Assembly: GCF_008086595.1 (NCBI RefSeq)
Contig: NZ_RXYA01000008.1
Location: 62,001 to 126,000 of the forward strand
Reading direction: 5' to 3'
Source: Acetobacterium paludosum
GTDB taxonomy: Bacteria; Bacillota; Clostridia; Eubacteriales; Eubacteriaceae
Length of the DNA: 64,000 nucleotides
Under the pieces are notes generated by a model. That model was not told the origin of the DNA, did not search any database, and was given only the letters and a program-made list of their open reading frames with translations. The position numbers were made by a program, and so were the translations under genes. The stretch's first letter is position 1. Each line of letters begins with the position of its first letter. Positions 27,910 through 35,639 of the stretch are shown piece by piece.

Positions 27910-28599
27910 TTATCCATTGATTAGTAGTCCCAAATCAAATAATAAATAGTGACTGTTTATCATATTTATAACCAGCACTGCCACAAATCCAGAGGCCATA
28001 AATGGTCCCAATGCTATTTTTGATTTCAAATTCCCCTGGCCTGTGATAATAATGTAAACAGTATAGATGATCAAGAAAAATGTCATAATCAGGATTGCCG
28101 TTAATACTCCATACAACCCGAGACAAAAGCCTACGGCTGCAGCATATTTGACATCTCCCCAACCAGCTCCTTTTCCAATCATTGCCGGTAAAAAGAATAT
28201 AATAAAGCCTAATGCTAAACCGAATAAATTGACCTCTATGTTACCAATCGGTTGACCTGTCACTAAAAATGCCGCGCCAATGATCAACGTTATGAGGATG
28301 AGCTCATTTGGTATTTTCTTAATACTGATATCCACTGCCGACAGGATGATGCAAACAGAAAAGAGTAACATGCATTCCAGCGTATTGGATTGCAACCCAT
28401 TGATTAAAATAAGAAGAAACCAGCCTATGGTGTTTACGGCAGCCCAAAGCATTGTTTTTCTAATGCTTCCTGAAAATCGATAAGGCATGAGTGTATTAAC
28501 TCTTCTTTGAATTAAATAGATTGTGGACTTCTCCATACATACGCCGATGATTGCTCCAACTGCTAAAACGACAATATTAAAGAACGTCATTTGGTTCAT
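27910..28599 (-). CDS. tadV: Prepilin peptidase of the Tad system (A24 family)
   Basis: A membrane aspartic peptidase that cleaves and readies Flp prepilins. The 229 residues hold about seven hydrophobic segments. The two catalytic Asp lie in SAVDISIKKIPNELI (near residue 90) and GAGWGDVKYAAAVG (the GxGD motif, near 148). The large Cys-rich N-terminal methylase domain of PilD is absent, as usual for TadV/CpaA. It is the first gene downstream of the two riboswitches. Confidence 0.9.
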   Translation of the reverse strand: MNQMTFFNIVVLAVGAIIGVCMEKSTIYLIQRRVNTLMPYRFSGSIRKTMLWAAVNTIGWFLLILINGLQSNTLECMLLFSVCIILSAVDISIKKIPNELILITLIIGAAFLVTGQPIGNIEVNLFGLALGFIIFFLPAMIGKGAGWGDVKYAAAVGFCLGLYGVLTAILIMTFFLIIYTVYIIITGQGNLKSKIALGPFMASGFVAVLVINMINSHYLLFDLGLLING

Positions 28600-28627
28600 T
28601 ATTTAACCCCCTTATTCTTTTTTTGCA

Positions 28628-28766
28628 ATAAAAAAGCAACGTTTTGACGCGTTGCACTAAAGGTATATTAAATATACCCCTTCTACCTGCAACTGGCTGT
28701 CATATAAAAATTTACTTAGACCCTTAAGCTTTGCGTCCTTACCTTTCGATAAGTATGCTAAATATT
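28628..28766 (-). promoter_or_regulatory. Cyclic-di-GMP-I (GEMM) riboswitch, gene-proximal copy, with terminator
   Basis: Read on the minus strand, the aptamer (about 28685-28766) contains AGCATACTTATCGAAAGG (GNRA tetraloop), GGACGCAAAGC, GGGTCTAAG (tetraloop receptor side) and TATGACAGCCAGTTGC, the conserved order of class I cyclic-di-GMP aptamers. Next comes a GGTATAT/ATATACC hairpin and a GCAACG/CGTTGC terminator stem with TTTTTTATTG (28628-28657). GTTGC at the aptamer 3' end can pair with GCAAC of the terminator, a plausible switching element. It ends about 28 bases before tadV. Confidence 0.88.
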
Positions 28767-28794
28767 AAATTATAATCTCAAATTTTTTCTTTCA

Positions 28795-28932
28795 ATAAAA
28801 AAACAACGTTCTGACACGTTGCACTTAAGGCATATCAAATACACCTATCTTATTCGCAACTGGCTGTCATATAAAAAATTACTTAGACCCTTAAGCTTTG
28901 CGTCCTTACCTTTCGATAAGTATGCTAAATAT
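28795..28932 (-). promoter_or_regulatory. Cyclic-di-GMP-I (GEMM) riboswitch, promoter-proximal copy, with terminator
   Basis: A second, closely similar aptamer (about 28853-28932) with the same CGAAAGG, GGACGCAAAGC, GGGTCTAAG and GACAGCCAGTTGC blocks. The following hairpin (GGTGTAT/ATATGCC) keeps pairing through wobble changes relative to the other copy. A CAACG/CGTTG terminator with seven T ends it (28795-28824). The two units are therefore complete, independent switches in series. Confidence 0.88.
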
Positions 28933-28944
28933 TTAATTTACATT

Positions 28945-28973
28945 ATTCTAATACACTTATGTTCTTATGTCAA
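28945..28973 (-). promoter_or_regulatory. Tad operon sigma-A promoter
   Basis: TTGACA (28968-28973) and TAGAAT (28945-28950), 17 bases apart on the minus strand. The expected start of transcription (about 28938) is at the very 5' edge of the first riboswitch aptamer, which supports both calls. Confidence 0.85.
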
Positions 28974-29060
28974 GTGTTTTATTCTTAAATATATCATTAC
29001 AAGAGTAAATTTTAATTCTTTTTTTAAGACCTGATTAATAAAGCCTCACAAGCCCAAATT

Positions 29061-29097
29061 AAAAACACCTGTCAACTCTAAATGAGTCACAGATGTT
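29061..29097 (-). terminator. Terminator of the PAS-GGDEF gene
   Basis: CATCTGT / ACAGGTG outer stem and ACTC / GAGT inner stem, followed by TTTTTAATTT on the minus strand, 37 bases past the stop codon. It separates this gene from the Tad operon promoter. Confidence 0.82.
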
Positions 29098-29133
29098 TGT
29101 GAAAATGATACTTGTTATTATATAATAGCTTTA

Positions 29134-30117
29134 TTACTCCAATTCTTTTTGTCGTTCCAATTGCCTTTCAGCCATTTCAAAAATCGCATTAATATTTTCA
29201 GTTTCTTCATATTTTGTATAGTAGCCAAAGGGAACAGACAGTTTTATGGATTCCACCTTTGCTTCATCCATACTTTTTTTAATTCGCTTAATCGCCCGTT
29301 CTACATTCGCGCCTGCAGTTCTAGGCATCAGAATAACAAATTGATTACCTTCCAGTCGGGCAACGACATCATCACCTCGGCAGACATTCTTGAGAATTTG
29401 AGCGACCTTCTTAATCAAAATATCCCCTACTGTACGTCCATACTTAACATTAACCTGGTCCAAACGGCTAACCGACAGTAAAATTATTGACAGCGGATAA
29501 TATGATTTATTATCCAGTCTTTCTAATTCCTTATCATAATACTTTCGATTATATGCTCCTGTCAGCTGATCACAAAAAGTCAACGATTCTACATTTTCCT
29601 GATTTTTTCGCTCTTCAAGCATTGCTTTTAAGAATTTCTTATTTTCTGTTACATCCTGAATAAAACATACCATCCCTGTAATTTCGCCATTTTTGTTTTT
29701 TACCGGGGCCCAATGATTTTTCCCCAGGATTATATTATCCTCGCTATCCTTATGTTCTTCAATTGAACAAAACTGTTCCCCTGATAAAACGCGATCAAGA
29801 AAGCCTTTCATGTTTTTCCATTCTTCATTGTCATCTATGAGATCAAGCAAATTAGTACCTATCTCTATGTCTTTTCCCCATTGAGATTTTGCCATCTCCT
29901 TATGTCGATTGTTAAAGCTTATATACCGGTACTCTGTATCTAAGCAAAAGATAATAAAATCATGAGTTGTTTCAAGAATTGTTTTTAAAAGATTATTTGC
30001 AAGCTCCAATTTTTCAGATAATGTTATAATACATTCTTCTAAAGCTTGATCGCCTTGCTTTATTCGCTGATCTGCTATAATTGTATCAATTGTAATTTTG
30101 TCGTCATGATTACTCAC
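29134..30117 (-). CDS. PAS-GGDEF protein with degenerate active site (probable cyclic-di-GMP receptor)
   Basis: About 327 residues: a short coiled-coil N-terminus, a PAS domain (about 55-165) and a GGDEF domain (about 175-325). The GGDEF fold is clear (DQLTGAYNRKYYD), but the signature is EGNQF (29338-29352) and the first metal-site motif reads SVSRLDQVN instead of DIDxFKxxN, so both metal-binding acidic positions are lost. The I-site RxxD is present as RGDD five residues before (29368-29379). No EAL or HD-GYP domain. It is likely non-catalytic and may bind cyclic-di-GMP. The start is GTG at 30117, ten bases after AGGAGG; a TTG at 30126 is too close. Confidence 0.85.
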   Translation of the reverse strand: MSNHDDKITIDTIIADQRIKQGDQALEECIITLSEKLELANNLLKTILETTHDFIIFCLDTEYRYISFNNRHKEMAKSQWGKDIEIGTNLLDLIDDNEEWKNMKGFLDRVLSGEQFCSIEEHKDSEDNIILGKNHWAPVKNKNGEITGMVCFIQDVTENKKFLKAMLEERKNQENVESLTFCDQLTGAYNRKYYDKELERLDNKSYYPLSIILLSVSRLDQVNVKYGRTVGDILIKKVAQILKNVCRGDDVVARLEGNQFVILMPRTAGANVERAIKRIKKSMDEAKVESIKLSVPFGYYTKYEETENINAIFEMAERQLERQKELE

Positions 30118-30334
30118 TATGCCCAACCCTCCTAAAATAATTAAATCCTAGCTATTACATCAAATTAAACTTGTCTTTATCTCAATTTTCTTCATAACGA
30201 TGTTGCTCCATATACAAAACTAGGAATCACTTTTTACATTGTACCATTTTCATCAGCAACTTTCTACTTCTTTAATTACTTAACTAAGCGGAATTTATAT
30301 ATTTTCCTTATATTATGACGATAATTGATGATAA

Positions 30335-30363
30335 TTGACAGTTTTGATCGATTGGGGTAAAAT
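30335..30363 (+). promoter_or_regulatory. Promoter of the MFS exporter gene
   Basis: TTGACA (30335-30340) and TAAAAT (30358-30363) with 17-base spacing, about 50 bases before the ATG. The rest of the 296-base gap 30118-30413 shows no gene. Confidence 0.8.
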
Positions 30364-30413
30364 AATTTGCATAGTTCAATCTAGCTAGAAATATAAGGAG
30401 ATGAAAGATAAAA

Positions 30414-31865
30414 ATGCAACAAATCGGTGATCACTCAGAAGCGAACAAAAAACTAATTCTTTTTGATATTGTATTAATTACATTTATGTCAACTTTGGAC
30501 ACCAGTATTATCAATGTTGCGATGCCCCGTATGGTGGATGCATTGTCCACCACCACTCAGCTCATCACCTGGGTGGTAACAATTTATCTCATTGTTATTT
30601 CTTCAACTATTTTAATTTTTGGACGGCTCGGCGATCTAAAAGGAATCAGCAAAATTTTCATTTGCGGTATTGGGCTATTCACCTTTGGTTCCGCCTTATG
30701 TGGATTATCCGGTTCTTTAATCATTTTGCTCATGGCCCGAATGATCCAGGGAATCGGTGCGGCTGCGACGATGGCCACAAGCTATGGCTTAATTACACAG
30801 GTCTTTCCAATAAATGAGAGAGGCAAAGCATTGGGTATTTCTGGTACTTTTGTAGCGATTGGATCGATGACCGGACCAACTTTAGGCGGTTTTATTGTTG
30901 ATGCCTTAAGTTGGCACTATATATTCCTTATTAATATACCCTTCGGAATCTTTGGTTTGATATTAGCGATAAAAGTTCTGCCTAAACCAGTCCCAAAAGC
31001 AAAGGAAACCCTTGATATTAAAGGCGCACTACTGTTTGCTTTGACAATTATACTTTTATTTTTCTCCCTGAATATTGGAGGAACGGTGGGATACACCCAG
31101 CCCGTCATTATGCTATGCCTTTCACTTTCACTCATTTCATTTGTTGCATTTATTCTCATTGAAAATAAGTGCAAAGCCCCTCTTCTTCAATTGAGTATTT
31201 TTAAAAGCACCTTGTTTTCTCTTAGTATCTTTTGCGGATTTATTTCATTCATTGCGATTGGCAGTTTCACAATCATTCAGCCATTTTATCTTGAAAACGC
31301 ATTGAATTTATCGCCTTCCACGACTGGATTAGCCATGATCGTTTATCCTATATTCTTGTCCGTTGTTTCACCCATCAGCGGTTATTTATCAGACAAAATT
31401 GGATCGAAAATGCTCACTTTTCTGGGCTTGACTTTATTGAGTTTTTCACTTTTTCTCATGTCAAGCTTAACCGAAACATCTCCCATCTGGCTGTTTATTA
31501 TTTTTGTTATCATTATGGCTATCGGGAACGGCCTGTTTCAGCCTCCCAATAATGTATTGGTGATGTCCAGCGTCTCTGATGATAAGATCGGTATCGCCGG
31601 CAGCGTTAATTCTCTGGTAAGAAATATTGGCGTCGTTTTTGGGGTAACCATGTCCACTAATCTTTTGTATTTGCAAATGAGTAACAAAATAGGATATCCA
31701 GTTTCTAATTTTGTTAAAGGAAGAGCTGATGTTTTTATCTTTGGTATGAAAAGCGTTTACTTAAGCGTAGCTTTCATTTGCGCCATTGGAGCGATTATAA
31801 CTGCCATCCGTTTTTTGGGGAAGAAGCCTCACAAGATAAATGCTGAAGATTCTCCGAATTTTTAA
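30414..31865 (+). CDS. MFS multidrug exporter, DHA2 (EmrB/QacA) family
   Basis: A 483-residue membrane protein with about 14 hydrophobic helices, the DHA2 topology. The family motif D1 is in helix 1 (MSTLDTSIINVAMPRM, about residues 23-38), motif A is GRLGDLKGISK near 66, and motif C-like SGTFVAIGSMTGPTLGGFI lies near residue 143. It probably exports hydrophobic toxic compounds using the proton gradient; the substrate cannot be predicted. ATG follows AAGGAGATGAAAGATAAAA. It is a single-gene unit flanked by genes on the other strand. Confidence 0.88.
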   Translation: MQQIGDHSEANKKLILFDIVLITFMSTLDTSIINVAMPRMVDALSTTTQLITWVVTIYLIVISSTILIFGRLGDLKGISKIFICGIGLFTFGSALCGLSGSLIILLMARMIQGIGAAATMATSYGLITQVFPINERGKALGISGTFVAIGSMTGPTLGGFIVDALSWHYIFLINIPFGIFGLILAIKVLPKPVPKAKETLDIKGALLFALTIILLFFSLNIGGTVGYTQPVIMLCLSLSLISFVAFILIENKCKAPLLQLSIFKSTLFSLSIFCGFISFIAIGSFTIIQPFYLENALNLSPSTTGLAMIVYPIFLSVVSPISGYLSDKIGSKMLTFLGLTLLSFSLFLMSSLTETSPIWLFIIFVIIMAIGNGLFQPPNNVLVMSSVSDDKIGIAGSVNSLVRNIGVVFGVTMSTNLLYLQMSNKIGYPVSNFVKGRADVFIFGMKSVYLSVAFICAIGAIITAIRFLGKKPHKINAEDSPNF

Positions 31866-31873
31866 TTTTCTAT

Positions 31874-31908
31874 GTTCCCACCGTTATCTAAAAATAAACG
31901 GTGGGAAC
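31874..31908. other. Inverted repeat after the MFS gene
   Basis: GTTCCCACCGTT and AACGGTGGGAAC form a perfect 12-pair stem with an 11-base loop, 9 bases after the stop codon. There is no T-run on either side, so it is a transcript-end or stability element only by position. Confidence 0.6.
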
Positions 31909-31967
31909 TCCCTGCTAACCGTCAGTCGTTATTTTGATACCGCTTGATTGCATTCTCCAAATATTTA

Positions 31968-32978
31968 TTACAGTCTTCGGTATTTTTTTAATGCCATCAC
32001 ATTCACTATAAACAGTACGCCGATAAATAATACCGAACCCACCAGCCAGGGCCATATTTCCATAAAACCCTTGCCTTGAATCATAATCATTTCCAGTGAT
32101 GTACAGCCATAGTAAATCGGTGTAAAATAGCACAGATTTCCCAATCCAAAGGGAATCGTATCAATGGGTATCAGTCCGGAAAAAAAGATCTGCGGAATTA
32201 ACACCACCGGAATAAACTGAACCATCTGCAATTCGTTGTTTGCAAAAATAGAAACTAGGGCTCCCACAGATACCGCCGAAAAGGCCATTAAAATCATTAC
32301 CAAAATACAAAGCGATACCGAACCTTCCACATGAAGGTGCAAGACATAAACAGAGAATAAAATAATCACCACACTTTGCAGTGCCGATAACAAACCATAG
32401 CCGAAGGTGTACCCGCCAATAATATCCATTCGGCTAATCGGCGTCATGAGCATCCGCTCTAAAGTTTGTCCAAAACGCTCCCGTACAAATGACATCCCCG
32501 AAAGAATGAAAACAAAGAAAAATGAGATAACTCCGAGAAAAACATAACTGAGGGAATCTAACTGATTGTCATCCGCTGTTTCATAAACATACTCGATCAG
32601 CAATTCACTCTGTGAAGGCTGCAAAACTTTATTGGTATCCTGAATGGCTTTTAAGGCTGTGGCGGATTTGGAGTTCTTCTCCAGCAGTTCAATGTGAGTT
32701 CCTTCTGAATCTTTCCAAATCAGCGCATCGATTCCGTTCTCCTCCAAATAGTTTTTTGCCTCCGGTTTTTCATTCAACTCGATAACCCCGGCATTTTGTT
32801 GCAGTTCTGTAATGAATTTTTCACTCATATCGTAAGTCGCAATTTGTGGAACATAGTTCGAATTTCCTAAAATAAAATACAACAGAGTTAAAACCAGCAG
32901 TGGTGCAAACAACAGTAGTCCCAGCGAACGTTTATCGTTTTTTATTTGTCCCAGGATTCGTTTAACAATGCTTAACAT
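31968..32978 (-). CDS. ABC-2 type exporter permease
   Basis: A 336-residue membrane protein with one N-terminal helix (about 18-40), a large external loop (about 45-170) and five C-terminal helices, the ABC2_membrane_3 layout. FVRERFGQTLERMLMTPISRMDIIGGYTFGYG (about 166-198) is the typical coupling-helix block. The ATG overlaps the end of the ATPase gene by 7 bases. Together they form a two-component exporter for an unknown substrate, probably controlled by the divergent TetR regulator. Confidence 0.88.
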   Translation of the reverse strand: MLSIVKRILGQIKNDKRSLGLLLFAPLLVLTLLYFILGNSNYVPQIATYDMSEKFITELQQNAGVIELNEKPEAKNYLEENGIDALIWKDSEGTHIELLEKNSKSATALKAIQDTNKVLQPSQSELLIEYVYETADDNQLDSLSYVFLGVISFFFVFILSGMSFVRERFGQTLERMLMTPISRMDIIGGYTFGYGLLSALQSVVIILFSVYVLHLHVEGSVSLCILVMILMAFSAVSVGALVSIFANNELQMVQFIPVVLIPQIFFSGLIPIDTIPFGLGNLCYFTPIYYGCTSLEMIMIQGKGFMEIWPWLVGSVLFIGVLFIVNVMALKKYRRL

Positions 32979-33709
32979 GTTGCGCCCTCCACTTCTGACT
33001 GATCGTCCATAAAAAACAATTCCTCGATATTCCCATTTGGTGTCATTCCGATTAAATTTTCAACGGTATCCTGGGCAATAATATGGCCGTTTCGAAGCAG
33101 TGCAGCATCATCGCACTGAGTCACTTCATCCATGACATGGGTCGTAACCAGAATAGTAACTCCGCTTGACTTCAGTTGCTTAAGATACTCCCATATTCTT
33201 CTTCGCAAAACTGGATCAACCCCGACAGTCGGTTCATCCAACAGCAGCAGCTTTGGATGATGAATCATTGCCACCGCTAACGATATTCTTTTTTTCATCC
33301 CTCCCGAGCAATCACGAACCAACTTAGTTTTATCTTGCAGCATATCCACAACCTGCAGCAGTTCTTCGGCATTTTTCTCGAATGTCTTTCGATTCAATTT
33401 ATGAAGTCCCGCAAAAAACTTCAAATTCTCCCATACCGACAGTTCCTCATACAGTGCTTCATTTTGGGGCATATAACCCATTTCTGCTAGAAGTTGTTGG
33501 TTTGGCACCTTGGTTCCGCCGATTGTAACGGTTCCATTTTCCGAGCGGATAGCTCCCATCATAATGCGCAACAAGGTTGTTTTCCCTGAGCCGGATGCTC
33601 CTAGCAGACAAAATATCCGCCCGGAATTAATGGTTAAGTTAATCCGATTCAAGACCCGCTGTTTTTTAAAAGATTTATCGACTTGATTCACTTCTATCTT
33701 CATTTTCAA
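32972..33709 (-). CDS. ABC exporter ATP-binding protein
   Basis: A 245-residue nucleotide-binding protein with Walker A LLGASGSGKTTLLR (about 36-49), Q-loop MGYMPQNEALYEELSV (about 75-90), signature CSGGMKKRISLA near 137, Walker B LLLLDEPTVGVDP near 157 and the H-loop TTHVMDE. It is the CcmA/DrrA-like type that works with ABC-2 permeases. Confidence 0.92.
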   Translation of the reverse strand: MKMKIEVNQVDKSFKKQRVLNRINLTINSGRIFCLLGASGSGKTTLLRIMMGAIRSENGTVTIGGTKVPNQQLLAEMGYMPQNEALYEELSVWENLKFFAGLHKLNRKTFEKNAEELLQVVDMLQDKTKLVRDCSGGMKKRISLAVAMIHHPKLLLLDEPTVGVDPVLRRRIWEYLKQLKSSGVTILVTTHVMDEVTQCDDAALLRNGHIIAQDTVENLIGMTPNGNIEELFFMDDQSEVEGATC

Positions 33710-33739
33710 TGTTCTCCTCTTGATTTTTCTATTACCCTC

Positions 33740-33768
33740 ATTTTAGTCCCAATGGTGCCCGTATTCAA
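33740..33768 (-). promoter_or_regulatory. Promoter of the ABC exporter operon
   Basis: TTGAAT (33763-33768) and TAAAAT (33740-33745), 17 bases apart on the minus strand, about 30 bases before the ATPase start codon. Confidence 0.75.
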
Positions 33769-33799
33769 CCAACAGTCTTTTTCAAAGTGTCGGATTTTC

Positions 33800-33838
33800 T
33801 TGTTAATCCTGCTCTATTGGTTTATAATTATCATAAAC
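33800..33838 (+). promoter_or_regulatory. tetR promoter with overlapping inverted repeat
   Basis: TTGTTA (33800-33805) and TATAAT (33823-33828) are spaced 17 bases. A GTTTAT-N7-ATAAAC inverted repeat (33820-33838) covers the -10 element and is a candidate operator for autoregulation. Nothing proves binding. Confidence 0.65.
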
Positions 33839-33864
33839 GACATGGTTAACGAGGTAATATCTCC

Positions 33865-34458
33865 ATGAACAAACCTTTATCAACGACCGCTCAAATCACC
33901 CGACAAAATCTGATCGATTCATTTTGGCAGTTATATTGCAAAAAAAGAATTGAGAAAATCTCTGTAAAAGAGGTTTGCGACCTTGCCGGATATAATCGCT
34001 CGACTTTTTATGTTTATTTTATCGACGTATACGAAATTCTGGAAGAAATTGAAGAGCAGACTATTACCACTGAGGATTTTAAGAAAATTGTAATCAAACA
34101 GCTTTTTCGCGGTAAGCTTTCACATACTGATCGCAAAAAAATTATTTTGAAATCGGTTCTTGAGTTCTTTGAAAAAAACAAGACCAACCTCCCTGTTCTA
34201 TTAGGGGAGAACGGTGACCCCCTATTCAGACAGAAGGTCTTGCAGAAACTCACTCCTGCGGTACTATCGATGTATAAAAAGCTAACGCCTCAACAACTGC
34301 TGGAAGTGAAGTATTTAATGGAATACCAGAGTGCGGCCATGCTCAGCACTATTTCCAAATGGTACACCAATGATAAAGACATGCCAACCGCACAGTTTTT
34401 AGAACTGCTTTTAGCGGTCACAACAAATGGTATTCAAACGGAATTATCAAAATATTAA
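33865..34458 (+). CDS. TetR/AcrR family transcriptional regulator
   Basis: A 197-residue one-component regulator. Residues 8-55 form the TetR helix-turn-helix: TRQNLIDSFWQLYCKKRIEKISVKEVCDLAGYNRSTFYVYF, ending in the hallmark FYxYF. The C-terminal ligand domain (about 60-197) is helical and not assignable to a ligand. It is divergent from the ABC exporter with 155 bases between them, the usual arrangement for a repressor of an efflux operon. Confidence 0.88.
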   Translation: MNKPLSTTAQITRQNLIDSFWQLYCKKRIEKISVKEVCDLAGYNRSTFYVYFIDVYEILEEIEEQTITTEDFKKIVIKQLFRGKLSHTDRKKIILKSVLEFFEKNKTNLPVLLGENGDPLFRQKVLQKLTPAVLSMYKKLTPQQLLEVKYLMEYQSAAMLSTISKWYTNDKDMPTAQFLELLLAVTTNGIQTELSKY

Positions 34459-34464
34459 TACCAA

Positions 34465-34520
34465 ATAAAAAACGGCTTGATCCGGTCCGCAATCAGCGTT
34501 CCAGTCAAGCCGTTTTTTTT
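34465..34520. terminator. Bidirectional terminator between tetR and the Rieske gene
   Basis: AAAAAACGGCTTGA and TCAAGCCGTTTTTTTT form a stem with a 23-base loop, with T-runs on both strands. It sits between two convergent genes. Confidence 0.9.
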
Positions 34521-34558
34521 ATTGCTTTTTATAAAGCTCCGAATAATGCTATTCTGTT

Positions 34559-35533
34559 TCAGCTCTTATCCGAATTTTTCAGCTCATCACTCACCCTTCG
34601 GTATTTGATAATCGGTCCATCTCCAGATAATAGCTTTTCTCCCGATTTTAAAGCTGAAGCTTTCGGCTTCTGAGTAATGACGACTCTTTTATCCTGACGT
34701 TCGATGATTCGATTGGCAAACTTTCCAAAGAATGCTATGATTCGATTTATTATTCTCGAATTTGTTATTTTGCAATAAAACCGGATATACAAAACTGTAT
34801 TTTCTTCATCCACCGGGGCAAAATAGATGATGACCTTAACTTTATGAGAAATGTGGTTCATCCACATATTGGGAAACATAAAACTCAGATACGTCTCTTT
34901 AATGATACATTCCGCCGCCGGTTTTGGCGTTTGTCCCTCATCAACCTCATTATTTGCACTAGTTGTTAAGACATTATTTTCAAATTCTACTTTAGGTCCA
35001 TTAATAAGGGTTTTATTCCCTCTCCCTATCGTATTGTAATGCACGATTGGAACATGGACAACATCCAGCTGGTTTTCAATAGAACGTGAGTAATGGGAAT
35101 TCCAATGATCTTCAATTTCACTATAGACATAGGAATCATCTACATGATCATAAAAAAACGGCAACTCTCCAGTGGCATTTTCTTCATCTCCATACCATAG
35201 ATATATAATTCCGTTTGATTCTTTGACCAAGTAATGTTTGACATTATAGCGGCTGATATCGACAGTGGATGCTTTGCCATTTGCCGGGATGAACATGCAT
35301 TTTCCATTTTTATCAAACTGAAGTCCATGAAAGGGACAGCGAATACAGTCACCCTTTATTTTTCCCTTACTGAGTTCAGCACCCCGGTGAGTACACTGAT
35401 CGACCACACAGCCAAGCTCATTTTTGGTATTTCTAAATAATGCCAGGTCTAAATTCAACCTTTTTACACCAAGCATTTTATTTTTTTTAACTGCTTTTGA
35501 TGGGAGTATTGCATACCATTGATTTTTGATCAT
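34559..35533 (-). CDS. Rieske-type oxygenase alpha-subunit-like protein
   Basis: A 324-residue protein. An N-terminal Rieske domain binds a [2Fe-2S] cluster through Cys47, His49, Cys66 and His69 (CTHR and CPFHG). The catalytic domain keeps the mononuclear iron motif ENQLDVVHVPIVH with Asp157, His160 and His165. Both sites needed for an aromatic-ring hydroxylase or related monooxygenase are therefore intact. No reductase or ferredoxin gene is adjacent. O2-dependent chemistry is unexpected if the host is a strict anaerobe. ATG 35533 follows AAAGGAAGAACAGTT. Confidence 0.85.
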   Translation of the reverse strand: MIKNQWYAILPSKAVKKNKMLGVKRLNLDLALFRNTKNELGCVVDQCTHRGAELSKGKIKGDCIRCPFHGLQFDKNGKCMFIPANGKASTVDISRYNVKHYLVKESNGIIYLWYGDEENATGELPFFYDHVDDSYVYSEIEDHWNSHYSRSIENQLDVVHVPIVHYNTIGRGNKTLINGPKVEFENNVLTTSANNEVDEGQTPKPAAECIIKETYLSFMFPNMWMNHISHKVKVIIYFAPVDEENTVLYIRFYCKITNSRIINRIIAFFGKFANRIIERQDKRVVITQKPKASALKSGEKLLSGDGPIIKYRRVSDELKNSDKS

Positions 35534-35639
35534 AACTGTTCTTCCTTTCAAAATATAAAATCTGAAATTCTTCCTTTTATCTTTGATTCAGAAATACAAT
35601 TCTCTTTAAATGTTTTCTGTAATAAAACGCCTTCGGAAT

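Larger units (their letters stand above)
27341..27923. repeat. Tandem duplication of the flp pilin region
   Basis: Bases 27341-27612 and 27651-27923 are near-copies with an offset of about 310 bases. Each contains one complete flp gene, its ribosome site, about 60 bases upstream (AAAGT...TTTATCACGCTCAT) and about 20 bases downstream. The copies differ by scattered substitutions only. Confidence 0.9.

Noticed and set aside
28600-29060. CRISPR-like interpretation of the duplicated 140-base units
   Set aside because: Only two copies, each with riboswitch landmarks and a terminator, which explains the repetition fully.
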